A stretch of 64,000 nucleotides of DNA from Hyphomicrobiales bacterium (GCA_900472575.1 UCIV01000021.1:160688-224687), one strand, 5' to 3'; positions 8,193-16,382 are shown, counted from the first letter of the stretch. The notes: a model not told the origin generated them from the letters alone. Translations and numbers: made by a program.

Positions 8193-10232
8193 TCACGTAT
8201 CACGCGAGCGGCGCCTTCTGCGTCCGCCATCCGCACCTGCATCAGCCAACATCTTTCGTTCCGGCAGAGTGACGACCATCCCGAGGTTGGGGAACGCATC
8301 GACTTTGTTCGGCAGAGCCATGGCCGCGACGAAGTGTTCCTGGAATTTAGGCTCCAGTGCAGTTTCGATCTTCTCGATCTTGCTGACCGTTTCTTCGATT
8401 TCCCGGCGATAATCGCGATTGAGCAGGCACATGCGCGCGCCGGTTCCCGCCGCGTTGCCGACGGCCTTCACCTTTTCAAGGTCACAGTCGGGGATCAGGC
8501 CCAGCACCATCGCATATTTGGGGTCGATGAACGTGCCGAAGGCTCCTGCAAGTCCGATCCGGTCAAGATGGCCGGCGCCCTGCTTGTCCATCAGAAGTTT
8601 TACGCCGGCATAAAGCGCCGCCTTGGCAAGCTGGATCGCCCGCACGTCATTCTGCGTCACTGTGATCCGCGGCGTCCCGTCATGCAGCAGGTAGGAGAAG
8701 GTGCGGCCGTTTTCGAGAATACGCTGGCTGCGCGCGGCGAGCCCGCCATCAACAACGCCATCCTCCGAGATGATCCCCGCAAGATACATTTCGGCGATCA
8801 CCTCGATGATACCGGAACCGCAGATTCCGGTTACGCCGATTTGCGCCGCCGCTTCAGCAAACCCCGGCTCGTCCGACCATGGCTCGACGCCGATCACGCG
8901 GAACCGTGGTTCGAGCGTGACCGGATCGATCCGCACGCGCTCGATCGCACCCGGCGCTGCGCGCTGGCCCGATGAAATCTCGGCGCCCTCGAAAGCAGGG
9001 CCGGTAGGCGAAGATGCGGCAACGACACGCGTCCGGTTGCCGAGCACGATTTCCGCATTGGTGCCGATGTCGACCAGCAGCATCATCTCGTCCTGCCGGT
9101 GCGGTCCTTCGGATAATGTCGCCGCCGCCGCATCGGCGCCCACATGCCCGGCAATGCAGGGCAGAAGATAGGTCCGCGTACCGGCAGTCATCGGCAGGCC
9201 GATTTCCGAAGATTTCACCTCGACGGCACCTGAGACCGCCAGCGCAAATGGCGCACCACCCAGTTCCGTCGGGTCGATTCCAAGAAACAGGTGATGCATG
9301 ATCGGATTGCCGACAAAGACGCTGTCGAGAATGTCCGCGCGTGAAATGCCACCGTCGGCACACACCCGGTCGATCAACCCGTTCAGAGCCTCACGCACGG
9401 CATCGGTCATCGCTCCGCGCCCGTCCGGGTTCATCATCACATAGGAAACCCGGCTCATCAGGTCTTCGCCGAATCGGATCTGCGGGTTGGAGGTGCCGGC
9501 AGACGCGACCGTGCGGCCGGACAGAAGCGACGACAAATGCATGGCGATCGTTGTCGAACCGATGTCGCAGGCGATCCCGTAAGCCTCGTTCTTCAGCCCC
9601 GGATAAAGCGCGATCAGGCGAGGGCGTTCGTCCTCGCGATCCTTGTGGATCGCCGCCGTCACCTTCCACTCGCCTTTGCGCAGGATCTGCTGGACCTGCG
9701 GGATGATATGGAAATCCACTTCGACATCGTCGAAATGCCAGTCGGTCGCGAGCGCCACTTTCAGCCGGTCGAGATCACCGAGCGGCTTTTCCATGTCGGG
9801 TTCCTCGACCTCGACATAACACATGCGCACTGCCGGATTGCGGTCGAACACCCGCTCGTCGGCTGCCTTGCGCACCACTTGCGCGTTGATGACCGTATCC
9901 TGCGGCACGTCGATAACGAGATCGCCGAGGATCTGTGCCGAACAGGAAAGCCTGCGCCCTCCGGGCAGCCCGCGTACCCGGTCGTATCGATCCTCCTTCG
10001 GCCCGACTTGCGAGATGTGGTCGACTGACGAGATGATCCCATGCTTGGCGAAATTGCCTTCCTGCACCGAAATCTGGCAACGTCCGCAGGTCGCCCGCCC
10101 GCCGCACACGCTTTCCACATAGACCCCAAGCTGGCGCGCAGCATCGAGCACCGGCGTGCCGACCGCAAAGCGGCCACGCTTGCCGGATGGCATGAACAGG
10201 ACGAGGGGATCTCTACGGGATGCGTCAGCCAT
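8193..10232 (-). CDS. RACo-type reductive activator of corrinoid protein
   Basis: A 679-residue ATP-dependent activator that returns inactive Co(II) corrinoid to the Co(I) state. The N-terminus (residues ~8-105) is a [2Fe-2S] ferredoxin domain with ligands Cys43, Cys49, Cys52 (CGGRATCGRC) and Cys97. A linker domain follows, then a large ASKHA ATPase-like domain (DUF4445) with CDIGSTTIAMHL, VDIGTNAEIVLG and GLAGAFGTFID. The C-terminus ends in GGRRRRRSRDT, which is not a family feature I know. It is the last gene of the minus-strand corrinoid operon, 9 bases after the methyltransferase gene. Confidence 0.92.
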   Translation of the reverse strand: MADASRRDPLVLFMPSGKRGRFAVGTPVLDAARQLGVYVESVCGGRATCGRCQISVQEGNFAKHGIISSVDHISQVGPKEDRYDRVRGLPGGRRLSCSAQILGDLVIDVPQDTVINAQVVRKAADERVFDRNPAVRMCYVEVEEPDMEKPLGDLDRLKVALATDWHFDDVEVDFHIIPQVQQILRKGEWKVTAAIHKDREDERPRLIALYPGLKNEAYGIACDIGSTTIAMHLSSLLSGRTVASAGTSNPQIRFGEDLMSRVSYVMMNPDGRGAMTDAVREALNGLIDRVCADGGISRADILDSVFVGNPIMHHLFLGIDPTELGGAPFALAVSGAVEVKSSEIGLPMTAGTRTYLLPCIAGHVGADAAAATLSEGPHRQDEMMLLVDIGTNAEIVLGNRTRVVAASSPTGPAFEGAEISSGQRAAPGAIERVRIDPVTLEPRFRVIGVEPWSDEPGFAEAAAQIGVTGICGSGIIEVIAEMYLAGIISEDGVVDGGLAARSQRILENGRTFSYLLHDGTPRITVTQNDVRAIQLAKAALYAGVKLLMDKQGAGHLDRIGLAGAFGTFIDPKYAMVLGLIPDCDLEKVKAVGNAAGTGARMCLLNRDYRREIEETVSKIEKIETALEPKFQEHFVAAMALPNKVDAFPNLGMVVTLPERKMLADAGADGGRRRRRSRDT

Positions 10233-10241
10233 TCTCGTCGC

Positions 10242-11207
10242 TTACTCCGCCCTCGCTCCCGCTCCAGCCCGTGCAGCCCTTCCACCACGCCGTCCGCCAC
10301 CAGCCGATGGGGCAGGGACCGCCGCTGCGGTCGCACCTCCTTCGGCAGGTTTGTAGTCGCGATAGGTCATAATCCAGTTGCCGCAATTCTGGTCGGTGCC
10401 ATTAAGCACATTTGCAGCGCGAACAGCCTCCATTTCCTGCGGACGGCAGGGGTTCATGATCGCCGATGTCATGCCGGCACCGATTACCATGGGAATGAAA
10501 CCTGCATTGATTCCGTGGCGATGCGGCAGGCCGAAGGAGATGTTGGAAAGCCCGCAGGTCGTGTTGACCTTCAACTCCTCGCGCAACCGCCGCAGAAGGG
10601 CGAACACCTGCAGTCCCGCCGACCCGAGTGCCCCGATCGGCATCACCAGAGGATCGACGACGATATCATGGCTCTTGATCCCGTAATCTGCTGCGCGCTC
10701 GACGATCTTTTTCGCCACTGCAAATCGCACGTCCGGATCCATCGAAATCCCGGTCTCGTCATTCGATATCGCCACGACCGGCACGTCGTATTTCTTGCAG
10801 AGCGGCAGGATCGCTTCGAGTTTCTCTTCCTCGCCGGTGACCGAGTTGATCAGCGGCCGCCCCTTGGCGACCTTCAGCGCCGCCTCGATCGCCGCCGTTA
10901 CCGAACTGTCGATCGACAGCGGTACATCCACCAGGCCCTGGACGATCTCCAGCGTGTGTACCAAAAGCCCCGGCTCCGTCTCGTTCGGATTGACCGAGGT
11001 GACACCGGCATTGACGTCGAGCATCGTCGCTCCAGCCGCCACCTGTTCCAGCGCATCCTTGATGACCGTGTCGAAATTGCCCTCGATCATCTCGGCGGCC
11101 AGCTTCTTGCGGCCGGTCGGGTTGATCCGCTCTCCGATGACGCAGAAAGGCTGGTCGAAGCCGATCACGATTTCCTGGGTTGCGGATGCGACGATGGTGC
11201 GTGTCAT
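10242..11207 (-). CDS. Methyltetrahydrofolate:corrinoid methyltransferase
   Basis: A pterin-binding (dihydropteroate synthase-like) TIM-barrel protein of 321 residues, like MtgA/MtvA and AcsE. It is expected to move a methyl group between the Co-methyl corrinoid protein and tetrahydrofolate. Signatures include VIGERINPTGRKKL, ATMLDVNAGV, PLSIDS, PLINSVTGEEEKL, VAISNDETG, VVDPLVMPIG, and TTCGLSNISFGLP. The last ~33 residues are a low-complexity Ala/Gly/Arg tail (GGGRRGGRAARAGAGARAE) beyond the barrel. ATG 11207 is preceded by GGAGATCGCA. In this context the likely direction is methyl-corrinoid to THF. Confidence 0.92.
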   Translation of the reverse strand: MTRTIVASATQEIVIGFDQPFCVIGERINPTGRKKLAAEMIEGNFDTVIKDALEQVAAGATMLDVNAGVTSVNPNETEPGLLVHTLEIVQGLVDVPLSIDSSVTAAIEAALKVAKGRPLINSVTGEEEKLEAILPLCKKYDVPVVAISNDETGISMDPDVRFAVAKKIVERAADYGIKSHDIVVDPLVMPIGALGSAGLQVFALLRRLREELKVNTTCGLSNISFGLPHRHGINAGFIPMVIGAGMTSAIMNPCRPQEMEAVRAANVLNGTDQNCGNWIMTYRDYKPAEGGATAAAVPAPSAGGGRRGGRAARAGAGARAE

Positions 11208-11253
11208 TGCGATCTCCGGTTCAGGGGGGAGTGATAAAAGGATCGGCGGTGGT

Positions 11254-11556
11254 TTATGCGCTCTCCCGGCCGCCGGCCTTTACCAGCGCCACGAGTTTTT
11301 CCTTGTCGTAGGCGGCTTCAAGCTCCGCCGCTGCCGCATCCGCCTCAGCTTCCAGGTCGTCGGAAACCGGTATCGGATCGGCCTTACGCCATTCAGCGAG
11401 GTAATCGTCGGTTTCTGCCGCTCCGGTGCGCATGGCGCACATGTCGATCGCCTCGGTGAAGCGCAAGGAAAGTTCGCGCTTTGCGGTCTGTCGTCCCTTT
11501 TTGATGATCACCTGGGCCGGGATATCCCGCCAGAAGACGACAATGCGATCCGCCAT
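11254..11556 (-). CDS. 'Virulence factor' family protein (PF13769-like)
   Basis: A 100-residue protein opening with the family hallmark IVVFWRDIPAQVIIKKGR, then a helical acidic C-terminal half (EAEADAAAAELEAAYDKEK). The family name is historical and says nothing about mechanism; no catalytic motif is visible. It lies between the DUF1638 gene and the methyltransferase gene on the same strand, so a role as an accessory or small subunit in corrinoid methyl transfer is an inference from position. GAGGAG precedes ATG 11556. The 118-base gap upstream may hold its own promoter; it contains AAGCGAC at 11636-11642. Confidence 0.82.
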   Translation of the reverse strand: MADRIVVFWRDIPAQVIIKKGRQTAKRELSLRFTEAIDMCAMRTGAAETDDYLAEWRKADPIPVSDDLEAEADAAAAELEAAYDKEKLVALVKAGGRESA

Positions 11557-11674
11557 GAGCTCCTCCGATTACTCCGTGAACATGCACCGGTCCTGCGGTT
11601 CGGACTGTGCTTCGCACGACGTCGCAGATGACGAAAAGCGACGTCATGCCTTTCATATGTTTTGCCGGAAACAA

Positions 11675-12316
11675 TCACACCGAGCGGATCGCCGAGGTTA
11701 GATCACCATAGCCGGTAAAACGATATTCGTATTCCAGCCCGAGATAGTCTGCCGCCTCGCGCGCTTTATGCTGCAACTCCTCGTCTTCTTCCTGCGAGAG
11801 ATAGATGAGTTTTTTGTAATTGCCGAAATACATGGGCTTCAGTTCGGGATGACGATCGAGGCCGAGCGGTTCGATGACGAAAGCACGAAACTGACGTGCG
11901 AGAAAATCAGTCAGGAAAAAGGACAGGAGATCATCGTCGGCCTTGTCGTGGAAGGCCGCATTGCCGGAGAAGAACGAATAACAGTGCGGCCCCTCGATCC
12001 GGGCAATGCCCTCTCGCTCACACAGCCGGTCGATCTCGCCGCCGGTTCCGCAATCGGCATAGGCGAAAAAGATTCTCTCGAACCCGTTTTGTCTGGCCTC
12101 GGCCACGGCCGCTTCCAGCCCCGGAACGATCTTTTGCGGATAGGCATGCCAAATCGCTGGCAGGCAGTTGAGGTCGATATGGTTGAGCCCCCGTTGCCTG
12201 GAAACCGCAAGAATTTCCCTTGCGATCGCTCCGCACGCGATCACGTGAACTTTTTCGCGAGTTGAACGTTCCATAGCCGGAAAATCACTTTCCGGCACAT
12301 TTTGATCCTTACCCAT
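11675..12316 (-). CDS. DUF1638 protein of the corrinoid cluster
   Basis: A 213-residue DUF1638 protein. Recognisable parts are VHVIACGAIAREI near the N-terminus, CLPAIWHAYPQKI, FAYADCGTGGEIDRLC, and GPHCYSFFSG. It contains conserved Cys and His residues but no named catalytic motif, and its function is unknown. DUF1638 genes are repeatedly found with MttB-type methyltransferases and corrinoid proteins, which suggests an accessory role. The start at 12316 lies only 14 bases from the divergent start of the small lipoprotein gene at 12331, so the two 5' ends overlap in promoter space. An internal ATG at 12274 is an alternative. Confidence 0.85.
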   Translation of the reverse strand: MGKDQNVPESDFPAMERSTREKVHVIACGAIAREILAVSRQRGLNHIDLNCLPAIWHAYPQKIVPGLEAAVAEARQNGFERIFFAYADCGTGGEIDRLCEREGIARIEGPHCYSFFSGNAAFHDKADDDLLSFFLTDFLARQFRAFVIEPLGLDRHPELKPMYFGNYKKLIYLSQEEDEELQHKAREAADYLGLEYEYRFTGYGDLTSAIRSV

Positions 12317-12330
12317 CGGAGTATTCCATC

Positions 12331-12492
12331 ATGACGGCCAAGACATTCACAGTTATCGCCGCACTTTTCGCCACCACGGTTTCGCTCAGCTCCTGCGGCA
12401 ATACGATCCGCGGAATGGGTCAGGATACAGCAAATACCGTGAACGCCACCCAGGACGCCGGTCGTCGTGTAGACCGTGCAGCTTCGCACTAA
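12331..12492 (+). CDS. Entericidin-like small lipoprotein
   Basis: A 53-residue protein. A signal segment (KTFTVIAALFATTVSLSSC) ends in the lipobox LSSC, and the mature peptide starts CGNTIRGMGQDTANT, closely resembling entericidin A/B (CGNTxRGxGxD). It would be a small outer-membrane lipoprotein; enterobacterial entericidins form a stationary-phase bacteriolysis pair. GGAG lies 9 bases before the ATG. It is encoded opposite the corrinoid operon, in the gap between the corrinoid protein and DUF1638 genes, so read-through of that operon would be antisense to it. Confidence 0.85.
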   Translation: MTAKTFTVIAALFATTVSLSSCGNTIRGMGQDTANTVNATQDAGRRVDRAASH

Positions 12493-12545
12493 ATCGAGAC
12501 GGCCGGTAGAAACGCGCCGCATCACTTGAGATGCGGCGCTGCCCG

Positions 12546-13247
12546 TCAGGCACCTGCGGCCATCCGGTTGTGACGGCGGCTGAGGAAGTCTTTCGCGGTC
12601 TCGACGGCGACTGCCGCATCACGGCAATAGGCATCGGCACCGACCGCCTTGCCGAATTCCTCGTTAAGCGGCGCGCCGCCGACCAGCACGACATAATCGT
12701 CGCGAATTCCCTTTTCCTTCATCGTGTCGATCACGACCTTCATATAGGGCATGGTCGTCGTCAGAAGTGCCGACATGCCGAGGATATCCGGTTTCTCGCG
12801 CTCGATCGCATCGAGATAGTTCTCAACTGGATTGTTGATGCCGAGATCGACGACGTCGAAGCCCGCACCCTCCATCATCATGCCGACGAGGTTTTTGCCG
12901 ATGTCGTGGATATCGCCCTTCACGGTACCGATCACCACCTTGCCAAGTTTCGGAGCGCCGGTTTCTGCCAGAAGCGGCCGAAGGATCGCCATGCCGGCCT
13001 TCATCGCATTGGCCGATAGCAGCACTTCCGGCACAAACAGAATGCCGTCGCGAAAATCGATGCCGACGATCCGCATGCCCTCGACCAAAGCCTGGGTCAG
13101 AACGTCGTAGGGCGTCCAGCCGCGCTCCAGCAGGATATTGGTCGCTTCTTCGATCTCTTCTCTGAGACCGTCATAGAGATCGTCATGCATCTGTTGAACG
13201 AGTTCTTCGTCGGAAAGCTCCGATAGAATGATGTCGTCGTCGGACAT
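12546..13247 (-). CDS. Methyl-accepting corrinoid protein (MttC/MtgC-like)
   Basis: A 233-residue cobalamin protein that carries the methyl group between the MttB-like and the methyl-THF methyltransferases. The N-terminal helical cap domain (residues ~15-100, LLERGWTPYDVLTQALVEGMRIVG) is followed by a Rossmann B12 domain. This has the base-off/His-on motif GDIHDIGKNLV (DxHxxG, with the cobalt-ligating His), then ILGMSALLTTTM and VLVGGAP. ATG 13247 follows GGAAGAG at proper spacing; an upstream extension is not conserved. It is the first gene of the minus-strand operon and divergent from the MttB-family gene. Confidence 0.94.
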   Translation of the reverse strand: MSDDDIILSELSDEELVQQMHDDLYDGLREEIEEATNILLERGWTPYDVLTQALVEGMRIVGIDFRDGILFVPEVLLSANAMKAGMAILRPLLAETGAPKLGKVVIGTVKGDIHDIGKNLVGMMMEGAGFDVVDLGINNPVENYLDAIEREKPDILGMSALLTTTMPYMKVVIDTMKEKGIRDDYVVLVGGAPLNEEFGKAVGADAYCRDAAVAVETAKDFLSRRHNRMAAGA

Positions 13248-13499
13248 GAATTCTCTTCCCTGGTTGGGGGCGATGTTCCGGATCGCCCAGATCGTAACGA
13301 TACCCGCAACTATGTCTAACCGTATTTTGTTTCGCGTTTTCTTTCGTAAGCGACGTCGCACGTCGGAAAGCGACACTCGGCGGCGCATGATAGAATGTCT
13401 GTCTCACACAAGCGCGTGACGCATAAAGGCAGGAGCGTCGCCGTGCGGGGGCCTAGCATGCCCATCAAAAGACCAGGTGAGATCGAGGCGAGGAAGATC
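13248..13499. promoter_or_regulatory. Divergent promoter region with AraC-type direct repeats
   Basis: The 252-base region between the corrinoid-protein and MttB-family genes must hold both promoters. It contains two direct copies of AAGCGAC, at 13348-13354 and 13368-13374, spaced 20 bases (two helical turns), as expected for an AraC-family site. The second copy is part of AAAGCGACACTCG, which also occurs upstream of the GlxA-family regulator at 6610-6622. That regulator binding here is an inference. Confidence 0.45.
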
Positions 13500-15074
13500 A
13501 TGGACGATATCAGCCAGCAGGCGGACGCGGGTGGCGGTTCTGGACGGCGCGGTCGGGGCGAGCGGGGAGCAGCCGGCAGGCGCGCGGCCCGCACCGGCGG
13601 CGGCCCCGGCGCATCCTTGCCCTATATCACCCGCAGGATCGGCGTTTACGAAGTCCTCGACGAAGAGGGGCTGGAACTGATCGAGCGTAATGCCGACACG
13701 ATCCTCGAAGAGATCGGCATCGAGTTCCGCGACGACGAGGAAGCGCTGGAACTCTGGGCCAAGGCCGGTGCCGATGTGCGCGGCAGCCGCGTGCATTTCC
13801 CCAAGGGCCTGTGCCGTGAACTTTTGAAGACGGCGCCGAGCGAATTTACCTGGCATGCGCGCAACCCGGAGCGCAATGTTCATGTCGGCGGAAAAGCGAC
13901 GATCTTTGCGCCCGTCTACGGCCCGCCCTTTGTCCGCGACCTCGACGGGGTGAGGCGCTATGCGACGATCGAGGATTTCCGCAATTTCGTCAAACTGTCC
14001 TATCTCGCGCCGTCGATGCATTCGTCCGGCGGCACGGTCTGCGAGCCGGTCGACGTGCCGGTCAACAAGCGTCATCTCGATATGGTCTACAGCCATATCA
14101 AATATTCCGACAAACCGTTCATGGGGTCGGTCACCGCGCCCGAACGCGCCGAGGATACGATCGCCATGGCGAAACTCGTCTTCGGTGATGAATTTGTGGA
14201 AAACAATTGCGTCACGCTCAACCTCATCAACGCCAATTCGCCGATGGTCTTCGACGGCACCATGCTCGGTGCACTGAAAGTCTATGCACGGCATAACCAG
14301 GCTTCGGTCGTTTCGCCCTTCATCCTCTCGGGCGCCATGAGCCCGGTCACGGTTGCAGGAACGCTGACCCAAATTCTGGCCGAGGTTCTGGCCGGTGCCG
14401 CAACCACCCAGCTCATCCGCCCCGGGTCACCTGTCCTGTTTGGCACTTTTGCCGCGTCGATCTCGATGCAGTCCGGCGCCCCGACATTCGGAACGCCCGA
14501 GCCCTCGCTGGTCTCCTACGGGGCAGCCCAGCTTGCCCGCCGCCTCGGCCTGCCGTTCAGAACCGGTGGCTCGCTTTGTGCTTCGAAGGTGCCGGATGCC
14601 CAGGCAGCCCACGAATCGGCCAATACGCTTAATATGACCCTGCTCGCCGGCACCAATTTCGTTCTCCATGCTGCAGGTTGGCTCGAAGGCGGTCTTGTTT
14701 CGTCCTATGAGAAATTCATGATCGACCAGGATCAACTCGGCATGATGCAGAAGATGGCGGAAGGCGTCGATCTGTCGGCCGAGGGGCAGGCGCTTGACGC
14801 GATCCGCGAGGTTGGACCCGGCAGCCATTATCTTGGCTGCTCTCACACCCAGGCACATTTCCAGACGGCTTTTTATCGCTCGCCGCTGGCCGACAACAAT
14901 TCCTTCGAGCAGTGGGAAATCGAAGGCTCCAAGCGCATCGAGGACCGCGCCAATGCGCTCTGCCGCTCCTGGCTCGATCATTACGAAGCCCCGCCACTCG
15001 ATCCGGCGATTGATGAAGCGCTTCTCGCCTTCATCAAGGACCGCAAGGATTCCATGCCCGACGCCTTTACTTGA
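13500..15074 (+). CDS. MttB-family (non-pyrrolysine) methylamine:corrinoid methyltransferase
   Basis: A 524-residue member of the trimethylamine methyltransferase family. True MttB proteins read an in-frame amber codon as pyrrolysine; this frame is continuous with no amber, like MtgB of Desulfitobacterium, which demethylates glycine betaine. Given betaine transport and bmt nearby, glycine betaine is the best guess, with carnitine, proline betaine or another quaternary amine possible. Family stretches include ILEEIGIEFRDDEEAL, YGPPFVRDLDG and GSHYLGCSHTQ. Residues 11-37 form a Gly/Arg-rich segment before the barrel. ATG 13500 has AGGA six bases upstream. The partner corrinoid protein is divergent. 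Confidence 0.9.
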   Translation: MDDISQQADAGGGSGRRGRGERGAAGRRAARTGGGPGASLPYITRRIGVYEVLDEEGLELIERNADTILEEIGIEFRDDEEALELWAKAGADVRGSRVHFPKGLCRELLKTAPSEFTWHARNPERNVHVGGKATIFAPVYGPPFVRDLDGVRRYATIEDFRNFVKLSYLAPSMHSSGGTVCEPVDVPVNKRHLDMVYSHIKYSDKPFMGSVTAPERAEDTIAMAKLVFGDEFVENNCVTLNLINANSPMVFDGTMLGALKVYARHNQASVVSPFILSGAMSPVTVAGTLTQILAEVLAGAATTQLIRPGSPVLFGTFAASISMQSGAPTFGTPEPSLVSYGAAQLARRLGLPFRTGGSLCASKVPDAQAAHESANTLNMTLLAGTNFVLHAAGWLEGGLVSSYEKFMIDQDQLGMMQKMAEGVDLSAEGQALDAIREVGPGSHYLGCSHTQAHFQTAFYRSPLADNNSFEQWEIEGSKRIEDRANALCRSWLDHYEAPPLDPAIDEALLAFIKDRKDSMPDAFT

Positions 15075-15156
15075 AGAGAGCCCGAGGCCGCCAGGGAGCA
15101 AGGCGGCGCACGGCAGGTAGCCGATTTTATCCAGGGCAGCGTCTGGAGGCCGCATT

Positions 15157-15878
15157 ATGAATACAAGGGGCCGCGCTGAGACGATGAGCGGCCGTTTGTC
15201 CATCTGTCGCGAGATTGAAGCCGCGCTTAAGCCGAGCGGTATCGTGATCCGCGGCACGGTAGATTTTGCCGTGGGCGAGGGGCCTCTGCTGGCCGATGGA
15301 AAACCAGCCGCCTCGGTTGTCCTGCTCGGCAATGCCGGCGGCTCGATCTGGCCGGCTTTCTCCCGCTGGAATACTCGCAATAACGGCCCCGATCCGCTCG
15401 ACACATGGTCGAAGGAGATCATTTGTCCGCTGGCGGAAAAGATTGGCGGCACAAGTTATTTCCCCTCCGATCCGCCCTGGCAACCGTTCCAGCAATGGGC
15501 AATGCGCGCAGAAGGGCTGAAGCCTTCTCCACTCGGCATCCTCATTCATCCGGAATACGGTCTTTGGCATGGTTATCGTGGCGCGATCGTTTTCCCGCTG
15601 TGGTCGGAAAGTCCCATGCCGGAAAGGTCGTCACCGTTGGGAGACATGCCTGCGACGTCTGCGAGACGAAACCGTGCCTGACCACCTGTCCCGTTTCTGC
15701 CATCTGCATGGATCCGGCGGATTTCGCAGTTTCGACCTGTCGCGGCCACCTCGTTACGCCGTCTGGGCAGGGTGGCTGCATGGTCTCCGGTTGCCTTGCA
15801 CGCAATGCCTGTCCGGTCGGCCAAGGATACCGCTATCCCAAGGAGCAGCTGAAATTCCACATGCGGGCGCTGGGCTGA
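15157..15878 (+). pseudogene. Frameshifted CblC-like / 4Fe-4S protein
   Basis: One coding unit broken by a -1 frameshift. The 5' part (frame of ATG 15157, preceded by GGAGG) encodes a domain resembling the cobalamin-processing protein CblC/MMACHC and QueG relatives: ASVVLLGNAGGSIWPAF, DPLDTWSKEII, then ILIHPEYGLWHGYRGAIVFP. Homology then continues in the -1 frame, with VTVGRHACDVCETKPCLTTCPVSAIC and CMVSGCLARNACPVG, a cysteine-rich ferredoxin-like end; the unshifted frame stops at 15681. The switch falls between about 15590 and 15650. It follows the MttB-family gene by 82 bases, suggesting a cobalamin reductase or electron-transfer partner. Real mutation, sequencing error and recoding are all possible. 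Confidence 0.7.
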
Positions 15879-15982
15879 GCCGCGTCAAAATCGCCATCGC
15901 ATCTCAATGACGTTGCGTCTGCCAACAGGCGCGCTACATTCATGATGTCTGACATATGAAACCAGCCGGGAGGAGTGACTGT

Positions 15983-16357
15983 ATGAAACGTATGTGGCCT
16001 GACGAGTTTGACTACATTCTGGACAACGCCGAGGAGGTCATGCTGGAGGCCCCGGCCTCTGTGAATGAAGATGGTGTGGAGCTTGATGCGATCAATCGAC
16101 CAGCCCTCAAGGTTCGTCTGTCACAGCAGGATTTCGAACGGATCTGGCCACTCGCCGAGGCCCGTTACCGGCTTGGTGGACGCTTTGCCGGCAAGGCAAT
16201 CACGCTGATCACTAACAATCCGCATTATCACGCCTGGCACCCGGCCGATGGCGGATCTGATGATTCCGTCTCCGGCAGTGGCACTAAATACACGACCAAA
16301 TATGTCGTCGCGCACTTCCTGTTCGATGACGTGCGCGAATCCGCGGTCGCAGCCTGA
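15983..16357 (+). CDS. Conserved hypothetical protein
   Basis: A 124-residue soluble protein I cannot assign. It has an acidic N-terminal half (DEFDYILDNAEEVMLEAPASVNEDGVELD) and a His-containing segment (NNPHYHAWHPADGG). No signal peptide or membrane segment is visible. The ATG at 15983 is supported by GGGAGGAG eight bases upstream. It stands alone between the frameshifted CblC-like gene and an ECF sigma gene, and ends at an intrinsic terminator. Confidence 0.7.
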   Translation: MKRMWPDEFDYILDNAEEVMLEAPASVNEDGVELDAINRPALKVRLSQQDFERIWPLAEARYRLGGRFAGKAITLITNNPHYHAWHPADGGSDDSVSGSGTKYTTKYVVAHFLFDDVRESAVAA

Positions 16358-16382
16358 CACGGCTTGCTGACACGAGATTGAA

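Noticed and set aside
10041..11234. Long plus-strand frame (397 codons) opposite the methyl-THF methyltransferase
   Set aside because: Antisense shadow of a clear minus-strand gene; no domain and no ribosome site.
13500..15074. Possibility that the MttB-family gene uses pyrrolysine
   Set aside because: The frame has no internal amber codon and I saw no pyl genes in the window.
15569..15910. Third-frame reading through the CblC-like region
   Set aside because: It lacks the Cys-rich motif; the 4Fe-4S half is in the other (-1) frame.
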